This document shows, piece by piece, positions 8,234-17,299 of a DNA stretch of 64,000 nucleotides (positions are counted from its first letter, which is position 1; the number at the start of each line of letters is the position of its first letter). The stretch spans positions 2,666,001-2,730,000 of the forward strand of contig CP000474.1 of NCBI GenBank assembly GCA_000014925.1, written 5' to 3'. The DNA is from Paenarthrobacter aurescens TC1. Its GTDB lineage: Bacteria; Actinomycetota; Actinomycetes; Actinomycetales; Micrococcaceae. Below the pieces are notes generated by a model that was given only the letters and a program-made list of their open reading frames with translations, was not told the origin of the DNA and ran no database searches. Both the position numbers and the translations under genes were made by a program.

Positions 8234-9291
8234 GCACTCCCGTACTGAACAAGACTGCGGTCAACGAAAACGCCCGCATTCTGGGCATCGGCGCCTACCG
8301 CCCGGATGTCATCGTCACCAACGACGACGTCTGCCAGTGGATCGATTCCTCGGACGAGTGGATCCGCCAGCGCACCGGCATTATCACGCGTCACCGTGCA
8401 GCCGCAGATGTCAGCGTGATCGACATGGCTGAAGGCGCCGCACGTGAGGCACTCAAGCAGGCGGGAATTGAACCGTCCCAGCTGGGAGCCGTCATCGTGT
8501 CCACCGTGACACACCCTTACGCCACGCCGTCGGCTGCCGCTGCACTCACCGACCGTTTGGGCGCGACGCCGGCACCCGCCTTTGACATCTCTGCCGCCTG
8601 CGCGGGGTACTGCTACGGCGTGGCCCAGGCCGATGCCCTCGTCCGTTCAGGCGCCGCCGAGTACGTACTGGTGGTCGGCGCCGAGAAACTCTCGGACGTC
8701 ATCGACAACCACGAGCGAACCATTTCGTTCCTCCTCGGCGACGGCGCCGGCGCCGTGGTGGTCGGCCCATCCGACACCCCCGGCATCGGACCTTCCGTGT
8801 GGGGATCCGACGGCAGCAAGTGGGATGCCATCGGCATGACCCACTCCCTGGAAGACGTCAAGAAGCTCGGCGAATCCGCCCGCCACTCGGACGAAATCGA
8901 CGATCCCGCCATCCTTTCCGCGACCCAGGACGTCTGGCCGACGTTGCGCCAGGATGGTCAGACAGTGTTCCGCTGGGCCGTCTGGGAAATGGCAAAGGTA
9001 GCGCAGCAGGCATTGGATGCCGCAGGCATCGAAGCCAGCGACCTCGCTGCTTTTGTTCCCCACCAGGCCAACATGCGCATCATTGACGAGATGGTCAAGA
9101 AGCTCAAGCTTCCCGAATCTGTTGTCATCGGCCGCGACATCGCCCAGGCGGGAAACACCTCCGCGGCGTCCATTCCGCTGGCAACGCACCGCTTGCTTCA
9201 GGAGAATCCTGAACTGAGCGGCGGCCTGGCCCTGCAGATCGGCTTCGGTGCCGGTTTGGTCTTCGGCGCCCAGGTAGTGGTTCTGCCGTAG
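8230..9291 (+). CDS. fabH: 3-oxoacyl-ACP synthase III
   Basis: KAS III, 353 residues, condenses an acyl-CoA primer with malonyl-ACP to start fatty-acid synthesis. In branched-chain actinobacteria the primers are usually isobutyryl-, isovaleryl- and anteiso-C5-CoA. The catalytic Cys is in DISAACAGYCYG, the His in FVPHQANMRI and the Asn in AGNTSAAS, which together form the Cys-His-Asn triad. WIRQRTGI near residue 40 is the CoA-binding segment. The start ATG overlaps the end of fabD. About 115 nt separate it from acpP. Confidence 0.95.
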   Translation: MSTPVLNKTAVNENARILGIGAYRPDVIVTNDDVCQWIDSSDEWIRQRTGIITRHRAAADVSVIDMAEGAAREALKQAGIEPSQLGAVIVSTVTHPYATPSAAAALTDRLGATPAPAFDISAACAGYCYGVAQADALVRSGAAEYVLVVGAEKLSDVIDNHERTISFLLGDGAGAVVVGPSDTPGIGPSVWGSDGSKWDAIGMTHSLEDVKKLGESARHSDEIDDPAILSATQDVWPTLRQDGQTVFRWAVWEMAKVAQQALDAAGIEASDLAAFVPHQANMRIIDEMVKKLKLPESVVIGRDIAQAGNTSAASIPLATHRLLQENPELSGGLALQIGFGAGLVFGAQVVVLP

Positions 9292-9406
9292 ATCGGGACA
9301 CGTCCCGGCTATCAGCCAACTGAATACGACTTACAAAACCCAAGCCGCAACCCGCGGTTTGCCCCCTTTCCGGCAGTAGCCGGTACAACAAGAAAAGGAG
9401 CCAACA

Positions 9407-9652
9407 ATGGCTAGCAACGAAGAGATCCTGGCCGGCCTGGCTGAAATCGTCAACGAAGAAACCGGCCTCGCCACCGAAGCCGTGGAGCTGGACAAGTCCT
9501 TCACCGAGGACCTGGACATCGACTCCATCTCGATGATGACCATCGTCGTCAACGCCGAAGAGAAGTTCGGCGTTCGCATCCCGGACGAAGAGGTCAAGAA
9601 CCTCAAGACCGTCGGCGACGCCGTCAGCTTCATCGCTAACGCACAGGCCTAG
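9407..9652 (+). CDS. acpP: acyl carrier protein
   Basis: Acidic protein of 81 residues that carries the growing acyl chain. DLDIDSISMM contains the Ser in the DSx motif that receives 4'-phosphopantetheine; the usual DSL is DSI here. A strong AAAAGGAG ribosome-binding site precedes the start. Hairpins lie on both sides of the gene (about 9340-9385 and 9665-9704), so it may be expressed as a separate, more abundant segment of the fab transcript. Confidence 0.96.
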   Translation: MASNEEILAGLAEIVNEETGLATEAVELDKSFTEDLDIDSISMMTIVVNAEEKFGVRIPDEEVKNLKTVGDAVSFIANAQA

Positions 9653-9664
9653 TCCTGACACCTG

Positions 9665-9704
9665 CTGTGCCGGGCCGGGATTCCTATCCTTGAGCCCGGC
9701 ACAG
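9665..9704 (+). promoter_or_regulatory. hairpin between acpP and fabF
   Basis: CTGTGCCGGGC (9665-9675) pairs perfectly with GCCCGGCACAG (9694-9704). There is no T-run after it, so it is more likely an mRNA-stabilising or partial attenuation structure than a full terminator. Confidence 0.5.
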
Positions 9705-9782
9705 CCGCAGTAACCCATAGATTTTCTTGCCTCCCCGTGTGAACAGCGCATGTGGGACGGCTATCCGACAGAGAGTGATCGC

Positions 9783-11018
9783 ATGGCACGCAAAGTAGTC
9801 ATAACCGGTCTGGGGGCCACCACTCCCATCGGCGGCGACGTCCCCACAATGTGGCAGAACGCGCTGAAAGGGGTCTCCGGCGCCCGCACGCTCGGCGACG
9901 AGTGGGTGGCCAAGTACGACCTCCCCGTCCACTTTGCTGCCCGGTGCTCGACGCCGGCACTTGACGTCCTGAGCCGCGTTGAGGCAAAGCGCATGGACCC
10001 GTCCACACAGTTCGGCGTCATCGCAGCCCGTGAAGCCTGGTCAGACTCCGGGATCGAAGAAATCGATCACGACCGGCTCGCCGTAGCATTTGCCACAGGC
10101 ATCGGCGGCGTCTGGACGCTCCTTGATGCTTGGGACACGCTCAGGGACAAGGGCCCGCGCCGGGTCCTGCCCATGACTGTTCCCATGCTCATGCCCAATG
10201 GCGTGGCAGCAGCTGTCAGCCTCGACCTCGGCGCCCGTGCCGGAGCGCACACTCCCGTATCGGCCTGTGCATCCGGCACCGAGGCCCTCCACCTCGGATT
10301 GGACTTGATCCGGTCCGGCAAAGCAGACGTTGTGGTGTGCGGTGGCGCTGAAGCCGCAATCCACCCGATGCCGTTGGCCGCCTTCTCCTCCATGCAGGCC
10401 TTGTCGCGCCGCAACGACGAGCCGGAGCGAGCCTCCCGCCCGTACGACATCGACCGCGACGGTTTTGTCATGGGTGAAGGTGCCGGTGCTCTGGTCCTCG
10501 AAGCCGAAGAGCACGCCATCGCCCGCGGCGCGCGCATCTACGCCGAGCTCGCTGGAACCTCGGTGACAGCGGACGCCTACCACATCACGGCACCGGACCC
10601 CGAGGGCCTGGGTGCCACCCGCGCACTGAAGGCCGCGATGTTCGATGGCCGGATCCAAGCGGAGGACGTGGTCCATGTCAACGCGCACGCCACCTCCACT
10701 CCTGTGGGCGATAAGCCCGAGTACACGGCCCTCCGTGCCGCCCTGGGGACCCATGTAGACAATGTGGCGGTCTCCGCCACGAAGTCGCAGATGGGCCACC
10801 TCCTGGGTGCTTCAGGGGCCGTTGAGGCTGTACTGACCGTACTGGCCGTCTACGAGCGCAAGGCGCCGGTCACTATCAACCTCGAAAACCAGGATCCCGA
10901 GATCCCCCTCGACGTTGTCACCTCCGTCCGTGACCTTCCCGCCGGCGACATCGTGGCGCTGAGCAACTCCTTCGGCTTCGGCGGTCACAATGCCGTCATC
11001 GCAGTCCGGAACGTCTAA
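9783..11018 (+). CDS. fabF: 3-oxoacyl-ACP synthase II
   Basis: KAS II, 411 residues, performs the elongating condensations. It starts MARKVVITGLGATTPIG. The catalytic Cys is in VSACASGTEA, the first His in NAHATSTPVGD, and the KSQMGHLLGASG segment holds the conserved Lys and second His. SNSFGFGGHNA near the C-terminus is the acyl-pocket gate typical of the family. The start is the ATG at 9783, with GAGAG 7 nt upstream. Last gene of the fab cluster; a strong two-way terminator follows. Confidence 0.95.
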   Translation: MARKVVITGLGATTPIGGDVPTMWQNALKGVSGARTLGDEWVAKYDLPVHFAARCSTPALDVLSRVEAKRMDPSTQFGVIAAREAWSDSGIEEIDHDRLAVAFATGIGGVWTLLDAWDTLRDKGPRRVLPMTVPMLMPNGVAAAVSLDLGARAGAHTPVSACASGTEALHLGLDLIRSGKADVVVCGGAEAAIHPMPLAAFSSMQALSRRNDEPERASRPYDIDRDGFVMGEGAGALVLEAEEHAIARGARIYAELAGTSVTADAYHITAPDPEGLGATRALKAAMFDGRIQAEDVVHVNAHATSTPVGDKPEYTALRAALGTHVDNVAVSATKSQMGHLLGASGAVEAVLTVLAVYERKAPVTINLENQDPEIPLDVVTSVRDLPAGDIVALSNSFGFGGHNAVIAVRNV

Positions 11019-11047
11019 GCGCGGTTAGGCAGTCGCCTCAATGAGAC

Positions 11048-11085
11048 ATAGGAAGGGCCCCACCAGCAGGTGGGGCCCTTCCTAT
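11048..11085. terminator. bidirectional terminator between fabF and DUF3145
   Basis: A perfect 17-bp stem (11048-11064 with 11069-11085) closes a 4-nt AGCA loop in the gap between two convergent genes. The high-GC core and A/T-rich outer base pairs would serve both directions. Confidence 0.85.
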
Positions 11086-11115
11086 TGCTATGGGGAAACG
11101 CTTAAGTCGGTGCTG

Positions 11116-11619
11116 TTACCCGACCTGGTGCAACCAGCGCACGGGCGCTCCTTCAGCTGCATGGCGGAAGGGCTCCAGTTCCTCGTCCCACGCTTCACCG
11201 AGCGCCAATGACAGCTCATGATAAACGGCCGAGGGGTCTCCTGCGCCGGATTCGTACGCGTAGCGGATGCGGTCCTCCGTCACCATGATGTTGCCGTGTA
11301 CATCCGTGACGGCATGGAAGATACCCAACTCAGGGGTGTGCGACCAACGCGCTCCATCCACCCCTTGGCTGGGTTCTTCGGTGACCTCGTAACGCAAATG
11401 AGCCCAGCCCCTCAGCGCCGAGGCCAATTGGGCTCCGGTACCGGGGGCCCCTGTCCACGACAACTCCGCCCTGAACATTCCCGGCGCAGCTGGCTGAGGG
11501 GTCCACTCAAGATCGGTTCGCTTATCCACGACCGATCCAATGGCCCATTCAACGTGCGGGCAAAGTGCCGTCGGGGCCGAGTGCACGAACAGGACACCGC
11601 GGGTTGTTGCAACAGACAT
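11116..11619 (-). CDS. DUF3145 family protein
   Basis: Actinobacterial protein of 167 residues with no known function. Recognisable features are the TTRGVLFVHSAPTALCPHVEWA opening (split across residues 4-25), a Trp-rich middle, and WDEELEPFRHAAEGAPVRWLHQVG at the C-terminus, which I associate with DUF3145. There is no signal peptide. The start is the ATG at 11619 because GGAGG lies 5 nt upstream of it. It often neighbours fab genes, as here, but no functional link is established. Confidence 0.8.
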   Translation of the reverse strand: MSVATTRGVLFVHSAPTALCPHVEWAIGSVVDKRTDLEWTPQPAAPGMFRAELSWTGAPGTGAQLASALRGWAHLRYEVTEEPSQGVDGARWSHTPELGIFHAVTDVHGNIMVTEDRIRYAYESGAGDPSAVYHELSLALGEAWDEELEPFRHAAEGAPVRWLHQVG

Positions 11620-11856
11620 TCCATCCTCCATAGCTGTAGGTACGTCTTCCCCAACGACCTCTGCCTGGATGTTTGCTGTTGCTGCCGGATGCCATGTAAA
11701 TCATGTGGGCCCTGACAGGCTATTTAGTTTTCTTGGTACTAGAGACGATATTGGCACAGATTTAACCCTCAACCGTGAATTGAAGGTTTCCCCGTGGTGC
11801 TTTCATTTTGCCGTACGGTGCCCTTTTCCGCCAGTGCGGCTCTTGGGGCGTCATGC

Positions 11857-12792
11857 TCAGGCCCTCGGGTGCGCCTGCTGGTAGCTCTTCCGCAGACGAT
11901 CCACCGATACATGGGTGTAGATCTGAGTGGTGGCCAGGCTGCTGTGACCAAGTATTTCCTGCACCGCCCGCAGGTCCGCTCCCCCGTCAAGCAGGTGAGT
12001 GGCCGCGCTGTGCCTGAGCGCGTGCGGTCCCGTAGCAGATGTGTCACCCAAAGCCTGCAGCAGCTCGCTGACCACCGCCCGGATTTGGCGCGGATCAACC
12101 CGGTTGCCACGCACGCCCAAGAACAAGGCCGGTCCGCTCGTGGCTCCCACAACGGCGGGACGGCCCCGCCTGAGCCAATCGTCCACGGCTACGGCTGCCG
12201 GAACGCCGAACGGAACAGTACGCTCCTTGTTGCCTTTACCCAGCACTCGTACAGTACGTCGATCGGGATCAAGGTCATCGATGTCCAGCCCCGCCAGTTC
12301 CCCCACGCGGACTCCCGTGGCATACAGGAGTTCCACCATCGCCCTATTGCGCAGAGCCATGGGCCCACCGTCCGCGGCCGCAGTGTTCAGATCATCCACC
12401 ATCCGGGAGACCTGCTGCTGCTGAAGGACCCCTGGCAGGGACTTGTCCCGCTTGGGAGCCTGTAGACGGACGGCGGGGTCAGTCTCGATAAGTTCTTCCC
12501 GGAGCGCCCAGCCAGTGAACGACCTGGCGGTTGCAGCCCGGCGCGCCAAAGTGGCCCGTGCCATGCCAGCCTCACTTTGCGCCCCAAGCCAGCGCCGCAG
12601 GGAGCCTAACTCCAGTTGCCTGAGTTCTTGGACTCCCTCCTGCACCGCAAAGCCAAGGAGACTCTCAACATCGGACAGGTAGGCACGGACTGTGTGCGCA
12701 GACCTTGCACATTCGCCCTCCAGGTAGCGTCGAAAGCCATCGACTGCCTTTTGAAGGGGTCCTGGAAGTAGTTGCGTGTCCACCCTTCCCAC
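11857..12792 (-). CDS. xerC: tyrosine recombinase XerC
   Basis: Site-specific recombinase of 311 residues that resolves chromosome dimers at dif. The N-terminal SAM-like DNA-binding domain covers about 15-100. The catalytic domain shows the Arg in ATGVRVGELAGL, a beta-hairpin Lys in LGKGNKERTVP, HALRHSAATHLL (His and Arg), GHSSL (His) and the nucleophile Tyr in TQIYTHVS. The GTG at 12792 is the first possible start after an in-frame stop and has a poor ribosome-binding site. It lies 52 nt downstream of dprA on the same strand. Confidence 0.93.
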   Translation of the reverse strand: MGRVDTQLLPGPLQKAVDGFRRYLEGECARSAHTVRAYLSDVESLLGFAVQEGVQELRQLELGSLRRWLGAQSEAGMARATLARRAATARSFTGWALREELIETDPAVRLQAPKRDKSLPGVLQQQQVSRMVDDLNTAAADGGPMALRNRAMVELLYATGVRVGELAGLDIDDLDPDRRTVRVLGKGNKERTVPFGVPAAVAVDDWLRRGRPAVVGATSGPALFLGVRGNRVDPRQIRAVVSELLQALGDTSATGPHALRHSAATHLLDGGADLRAVQEILGHSSLATTQIYTHVSVDRLRKSYQQAHPRA

Positions 12793-12844
12793 TGTGCCAG
12801 TCGCCGGTACAAAGTCGGCGTATCAACATGCTTTTCCTCTGCGT

Positions 12845-14080
12845 CTAGGCCTTTCCGGTCCGTTTCCACCCTCCGCGTTCCGAGCGCGCCAACCCCAGCA
12901 GCCCCAGCCGGCCAAGGCCCGCGCGCACGGCATCCGGACTCAGTCCCGCCACCACAGTCAGCTTCTCCACCGAGCTTGTGGACCTAAGAGGCAGAGCGTC
13001 CAAGAGAATGAGATCTTCCAAAGACAGGCCGTCGTGCACCGCAGCGGCGCCGGCGTCCTTTTCCTCACTGCCGGTTTCCCCGATGGCGCCGGCAAGCTCG
13101 GAAATCTCGCCGACGTCGGTGACGCAGACAGCTCCCCCGTCCCGGAGGAGGCGATGACAGCCGGCCGAGTTGGCACTATGTATTGATCCGGGAACAGTGG
13201 CAACAACCCTTCCGATGGTTTCAGCATGATGGGCTGTGTTGAGGGCTCCCGACCGCCAGCGTGCCTCAACCACAACCGTGACTGACGCCAAGGCCGCAAT
13301 GATCCGGTTCCGTTGCAGGAATCTGTAACGCGTTGGAGCGGATCCTGGTGGCACCTCCGAGATGACAGCCCCCTGCGTGGCCACCGCCCGGAGCAGGTCC
13401 TCGTTGCCCGATGGGTAGAAGCGGTCCACACCTCCAGCCATGACGGCGATGGTGGGCACGCCGGCCACCCCGCCGCTCAGAGCTCCCCGATGGGCATGGG
13501 CATCGATACCATAGGCTCCACCTGAAACCACGGTATATCCGCGTTGTGCCAGGCCATAGGCGAAGTCCCCCGTGACGGATGCTCCGTAGTTGGTACTGTC
13601 CCTCGAACCTACAAGGGCGATGGCTTGGCGGGCGGAGGGCAGCGGCTGCTCCTGTCCTCGCCACCACAAGCAAAGCGGCTCTTGGAGTCCAAGGTCTTCC
13701 AACTGCTCCGGCCACAAATCATCACCCGGGATGATCAAGCGTCCTCCGAGTCGACGAACGGTCTCCAAATCGCGGTCCGGCGCGAGGTCGGCGACACGCG
13801 GCGCCCAACGTCGAAGGCTGGCCGGGAGCCCGGCCCAAGACGATGGCCCTCCTCCGTCAGCAAGCAGGGAAGAGATCTCCCGTTCCAGGTTTGGACCTGT
13901 TCCCAGCTCCCCTGTTGCGATGCCCAGAGTATCCACCGCCCCTACTGCCCGCACCAATGCGAGGCCTACCGAATCCTGGGGCTCCATGAGGCGGGCCAGT
14001 GCTGCCCTGGCAATGCGTTCTTTGTCCTGCTTCCCCACTACAGCCACTGCTGTGAATCCCTTCGTGTCGGTACTGCTCAT
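12845..14080 (-). CDS. dprA: DNA-processing protein DprA
   Basis: Rossmann-fold protein of 411 residues that in competent bacteria loads RecA on incoming single-stranded DNA; in actinobacteria it is usually present without proven transformation. Visible motifs are ALVGSRDSTNYG, VSGGAYGIDAHAHRGAL and VPTIAVMAGGVDRFYP, followed by FLQRNRIIAALA and VVEARWRSGALNTA. A winged-helix-like C-terminus follows. The ATG at 14080 overlaps the comM stop (ATGA). The reading frame continues far upstream inside comM, but that part is a shadow. Confidence 0.92.
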   Translation of the reverse strand: MSSTDTKGFTAVAVVGKQDKERIARAALARLMEPQDSVGLALVRAVGAVDTLGIATGELGTGPNLEREISSLLADGGGPSSWAGLPASLRRWAPRVADLAPDRDLETVRRLGGRLIIPGDDLWPEQLEDLGLQEPLCLWWRGQEQPLPSARQAIALVGSRDSTNYGASVTGDFAYGLAQRGYTVVSGGAYGIDAHAHRGALSGGVAGVPTIAVMAGGVDRFYPSGNEDLLRAVATQGAVISEVPPGSAPTRYRFLQRNRIIAALASVTVVVEARWRSGALNTAHHAETIGRVVATVPGSIHSANSAGCHRLLRDGGAVCVTDVGEISELAGAIGETGSEEKDAGAAAVHDGLSLEDLILLDALPLRSTSSVEKLTVVAGLSPDAVRAGLGRLGLLGLARSERGGWKRTGKA

Positions 14081-15618
14081 GTCGCGGCCGCCGCTTGGCG
14101 CAGGCCTAATGCTTGGCCAATGTGATCGATGTCCGGCGCATCGCAGTGCCCCAGATCTGCCAGCGTCCAAGCCAGCCTGAGGACGCGGTCGTAGCCGCGG
14201 GCAGTGAGGGTGCCACGTTCCAACGCAGTGTCCAGAATCCGGGTCGTTCCGGGAGACAACCGCAGTTCTCCCCGCAAGGTGCGCCCCGGAACCTGCGAAT
14301 TTGTCTCGAGCCCCATGGCCAGCAAGCGCTCGAGTTGCCGTTGCCGGGCCGCCAGCACCCGTTCTGCGACAGTGTGGGTATCTTCTTCTTCGCCCGCATG
14401 GCCAAAGTCGGCCAATGACACCCGTTCGACCTGCAATTGAATATCCACGCGGTCCAACAACGGTCCTGAGATCCGTCCAAAATACCTGCGACGCATCATG
14501 GCAGTGCACGTACAGTCCATTCCCTTGCCGGAAGCTTTGCCGCATGGGCAGGGATTGGCGGCCAGTACCAGCTGGAACCGGGCAGGGTATGCCGCCGTCC
14601 CCGCCGAGCGGTGTATGACCAACTCTCCGCTCTCCAGGGGTTGCCGAAGGGCGTCCAGCACCCGGCGCTCATATTCAGGAGCTTCGTCAAGGAACAACAC
14701 GCCACGATGTGCCCGCGAGGCGGCTCCGGGCCGGGGAAGCCCTGAACCGCCTCCGACGATGGCAGCGGCTGTGGCACTGTGGTGGGGATTCTCGAAAGGG
14801 GGCCTCCGCAGGAGCCGCACCGGAGAGGATTGGACTGCGGCCAACGAGTGGATAGCCGTGACCTCCATGGCCGCTGTATCAGCCAAATCCGGAAGCAAGC
14901 CCGGCAAGCGTTCCGCCAACATGGTCTTGCCGGCACCCGGCGGCCCGGTCAGCAACATATGGTGGCCGCCAGCAGCAGCTACCTCCAGGGCACGGCGAGC
15001 CTCGCCCTGTCCGGACACATCGCAAAGGTCCGGCACGATGAGAGCATCATCGCTGTCTTCGCCCGGCTCGTCGACGTCCAGGGGGTCGTAATCGAGGGCG
15101 AGGTCCTTGGGATCCGCGCCAAAGTCGAAGGCAAGCCGGGCAAGGGTCTTGTAGCCGCGAACCTTCGCTCCCGGGACCAGTGACGCTTCCGCAGCGTTGG
15201 CTTCAGCCACCACAATGTCGGGGTAGCCTGCCTGAACAGCGGCCATTACGGCAGGAAGTATGCCACGTACCGGCCTCAATCTGCCGTCCAGGCCAAGCTC
15301 CGCGATGAACACAGTCCCGCCGATTTCACGGATGTCGTCCGCCGCTCGGAGCACAGCCATAGTGATGGCGAGATCGAATCCAGAGCCCCGCTTGGGGAGC
15401 GAGGCCGGAATAAGGTTGGCGGTGATTTTCCGTCTACTCAGGGGAATGCCGGAGTTCCGGGCGGCAGATCGGATACGTTCCTTGGCCTCGTTCAATGCCG
15501 CATCAGGCAACCCCAGGATGATGAAGTTGGGGAGCGTTTGGCCGATGTCGGCTTCTACTTCCACGATGTAGCCGTTGAGTCCGACGAGGGCAACGCAGTA
15601 ACTGCGTCCGACCCCCAT
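14077..15618 (-). CDS. comM: YifB/ComM family Mg-chelatase-like AAA+ ATPase
   Basis: AAA+ protein of 513 residues. In Vibrio, ComM is a branch-migration helicase that helps integrate transformed DNA; the role in actinobacteria is inferred. It has an N-terminal Lon-like fold (GRSYCVALVGLNG, then LPNFIILGLPD). Walker A is TGPPGAGKTM, Walker B is GVLFLDEAPE, and LAANPCPCG precedes a Cys cluster (DCTCT). The C-terminal sensor segment is RGYDRVLRLAWTLADL. The ATG at 15618 overlaps the yraN stop by one base. Confidence 0.92.
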   Translation of the reverse strand: MGVGRSYCVALVGLNGYIVEVEADIGQTLPNFIILGLPDAALNEAKERIRSAARNSGIPLSRRKITANLIPASLPKRGSGFDLAITMAVLRAADDIREIGGTVFIAELGLDGRLRPVRGILPAVMAAVQAGYPDIVVAEANAAEASLVPGAKVRGYKTLARLAFDFGADPKDLALDYDPLDVDEPGEDSDDALIVPDLCDVSGQGEARRALEVAAAGGHHMLLTGPPGAGKTMLAERLPGLLPDLADTAAMEVTAIHSLAAVQSSPVRLLRRPPFENPHHSATAAAIVGGGSGLPRPGAASRAHRGVLFLDEAPEYERRVLDALRQPLESGELVIHRSAGTAAYPARFQLVLAANPCPCGKASGKGMDCTCTAMMRRRYFGRISGPLLDRVDIQLQVERVSLADFGHAGEEEDTHTVAERVLAARQRQLERLLAMGLETNSQVPGRTLRGELRLSPGTTRILDTALERGTLTARGYDRVLRLAWTLADLGHCDAPDIDHIGQALGLRQAAAAT

Positions 15619-15974
15619 CAGCAAACACCCCGTAAATGCTCCAGCTGCGGCTCGACCACGCCGTTGTCAATCACGGACACAACATCGATGCGCCTTCGCG
15701 GGGCATTGAGTTGGTGCTGCCGGCACCACGATGACGAGAGCCGGTGAAGACGCGCCAGTTTGGCTGCATCCACCGCCTCAAAAGGATGCCCGTAGTCCAA
15801 ACTCTTACGGGTCTTCACTTCGGCAACAACCAGGGTGTCGCCGTCGATCGCCACGATGTCGATCTCGCCGTCCGGGCACCGCCAATTACGATCGACGATC
15901 CGCATTCCCTGGTTCTCCAGAAAATCGGCCGCCAGCGCTTCGCCGCTTCGGCCAAGCAGGTCTTTTGCTCTCAT
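15618..15974 (-). CDS. UPF0102 protein YraN
   Basis: Small predicted nuclease-fold protein of 118 residues. The DRNWRCPDGEIDIVA and LVVAEVKTRKS segments carry the D-x(n)-E-x-K residues of the restriction-endonuclease-like fold. Its function is not established, although it is consistently linked with comM and dprA, as here. The ATG at 15974 has GGAGG upstream and fits the family start better than the longer frame to 15983. Confidence 0.88.
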   Translation of the reverse strand: MRAKDLLGRSGEALAADFLENQGMRIVDRNWRCPDGEIDIVAIDGDTLVVAEVKTRKSLDYGHPFEAVDAAKLARLHRLSSSWCRQHQLNAPRRRIDVVSVIDNGVVEPQLEHLRGVC

Positions 15975-16097
15975 GACCACCACCTCCGCTCACCAGCTTT
16001 CAGGCTGGCGGAGTGCAGCGGCAGAGCGTTACGACGCTATGTGGGTAAACCTGCCCATATCAGTGTCTGTGGAGGAATACTCGCGGAAGGTGCCGCG

Positions 16098-16442
16098 CTA
16101 GTTTCCGAGATCTCCCAAGTCCCCAAGGCCGCCATCCTTCGGCAAAGCCAAGTCTTCGCTTCGCGGCAGTTCTTCCACATTGACGTCCTTGAAGGTGATC
16201 ACCCGGACGTTCTTGACGAAGCGAGCAGAGCGGTAAACGTCCCAGACCCAGGCGTCCTGCAGGGTCAGGTCAAAGTAGACTTCGCCGTCGGCGCTGCGAG
16301 CCTGGAGATCTACGTGGTTGGCCAAGTAGAACCGCCGCTCAGTTTCCACCACGTAGCTGAACAGACCAACAACATCCCGGTACTCGCGGTAGAGCTGAAG
16401 CTCCATGTCGGTTTCATAGTTCTCAAGGTCCTCGGCGCTCAT
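16098..16442 (-). CDS. DUF2469 family protein
   Basis: Conserved actinobacterial protein of 114 residues, function unknown. It opens with SAEDLENYETDMELQLYREYRD (split across residues 2-23), then FSYVVETERRFYLAN and a Trp-containing VWDVYRSARFVKNVRV segment, all typical of DUF2469. The C-terminus is a short Gly/Asp/Leu repeat (GGLGDLGDLGN). It is found next to rnhB in many actinobacteria, as here. The start ATG at 16442 matches the family; the frame is open to 16481. Confidence 0.85.
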   Translation of the reverse strand: MSAEDLENYETDMELQLYREYRDVVGLFSYVVETERRFYLANHVDLQARSADGEVYFDLTLQDAWVWDVYRSARFVKNVRVITFKDVNVEELPRSEDLALPKDGGLGDLGDLGN

Positions 16443-16510
16443 AGTTCCATCTTGCACTATCAGCCGGGCAGCACGCGCCATGGGACGCGTCGGCGCCGTT
16501 CAGGACAACG

Positions 16511-17281
16511 TCACAACAGCTCAGGCCCAGTAAGGTTCCAGCTGGTCCGGTGGTGTGCGCTTGGGCCCTGCAGTCGGATCACGTCCCGGTGAGCAGAGGT
16601 GGCGTAGCCCTTATTCACGTTCCAGCCATAGGAGGGAATTTCCGAATGCAGGTCCACCATGATCCGGTCACGGGCAACCTTCGCCAGAACACTCGCTGCG
16701 GCAACACTGAGGCAGCTCATATCGGCTTTCACCCTGGTGTGGACAGGCGCTTCGCACCACGGACCCGAGTCGGGTGTGTCGAAGAGAGAGGCTTGAACGT
16801 CGGGCGAAAGCCAGTTGTGGCTACCGTCCAACAGCACGACATCCGGCGTGATGCCGCCGGCCAGGATCTCAAACCAAGCGCGGGTTCCGGCCAGGCGGAG
16901 TGCTGCAATGATGCCTATTTGGTCAATCTCCCGCGACGATGCGTGCCCGACGGCGGAGGCGACGGCCCATTCCCGAACAAGTGGTTCCAGCCTGTCGCGG
17001 TCCTCGGGCTTGAGCAGTTTGCTGTCCCGGACGTCTGCCAGCAAGCCGTGGTTTTCGAGGTTGACCACGGCAATTCCCACGCTGACGGGACCAGCCAGTG
17101 CTCCCCGCCCAACCTCATCCACACCGGCCAGCAACCGCACTCCGGAGGACAAGAACGATCGTTCGACGTCAAGGGTAGGGAAACCCACCGGGCTCGTGGC
17201 CTTAGTGGTGGATTTAGCCTTCGTCTTGGCTTGGGCTTTGACCTTCGCCTTGCCCTTGGAGCCGGTAGCCGTTGTAGCCAT
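16511..17281 (-). CDS. rnhB: ribonuclease HII
   Basis: RNase HII of 256 residues, which removes RNA from RNA-DNA hybrids and single ribonucleotides in [18 protein letters not shown] carries the first Asp and Glu of the DEDD active site. [10 protein letters not shown] holds the next Asp, and [16 protein letters not shown] is the family signature with the last Asp nearby. The first 30 residues are an Ala/Lys/Thr-rich basic stretch (alternating KAK and KTK) not found in the enterobacterial enzyme. That stretch may add nucleic-acid affinity. Confidence 0.93.
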   Translation of the reverse strand: MATTATGSKGKAKVKAQAKTKAKSTTKATSPVGFPTLDVERSFLSSGVRLLAGVDEVGRGALAGPVSVGIAVVNLENHGLLADVRDSKLLKPEDRDRLEPLVREWAVASAVGHASSREIDQIGIIAALRLAGTRAWFEILAGGITPDVVLLDGSHNWLSPDVQASLFDTPDSGPWCEAPVHTRVKADMSCLSVAAASVLAKVARDRIMVDLHSEIPSYGWNVNKGYATSAHRDVIRLQGPSAHHRTSWNLTGPELL

Positions 17282-17299
17282 TACGTTGCCGGTGTTGCC

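Noticed and set aside
14081..14545. N-terminal extension of the dprA reading frame
   Set aside because: It lies wholly inside comM in another frame and is Arg-rich shadow sequence; the ATGA overlap at 14080 gives the real start.
12845..15974. Natural-competence locus as a special system
   Set aside because: dprA, comM and yraN are widely conserved together in bacteria, including ones never shown to be competent. No comEA/comEC uptake genes are in the window.
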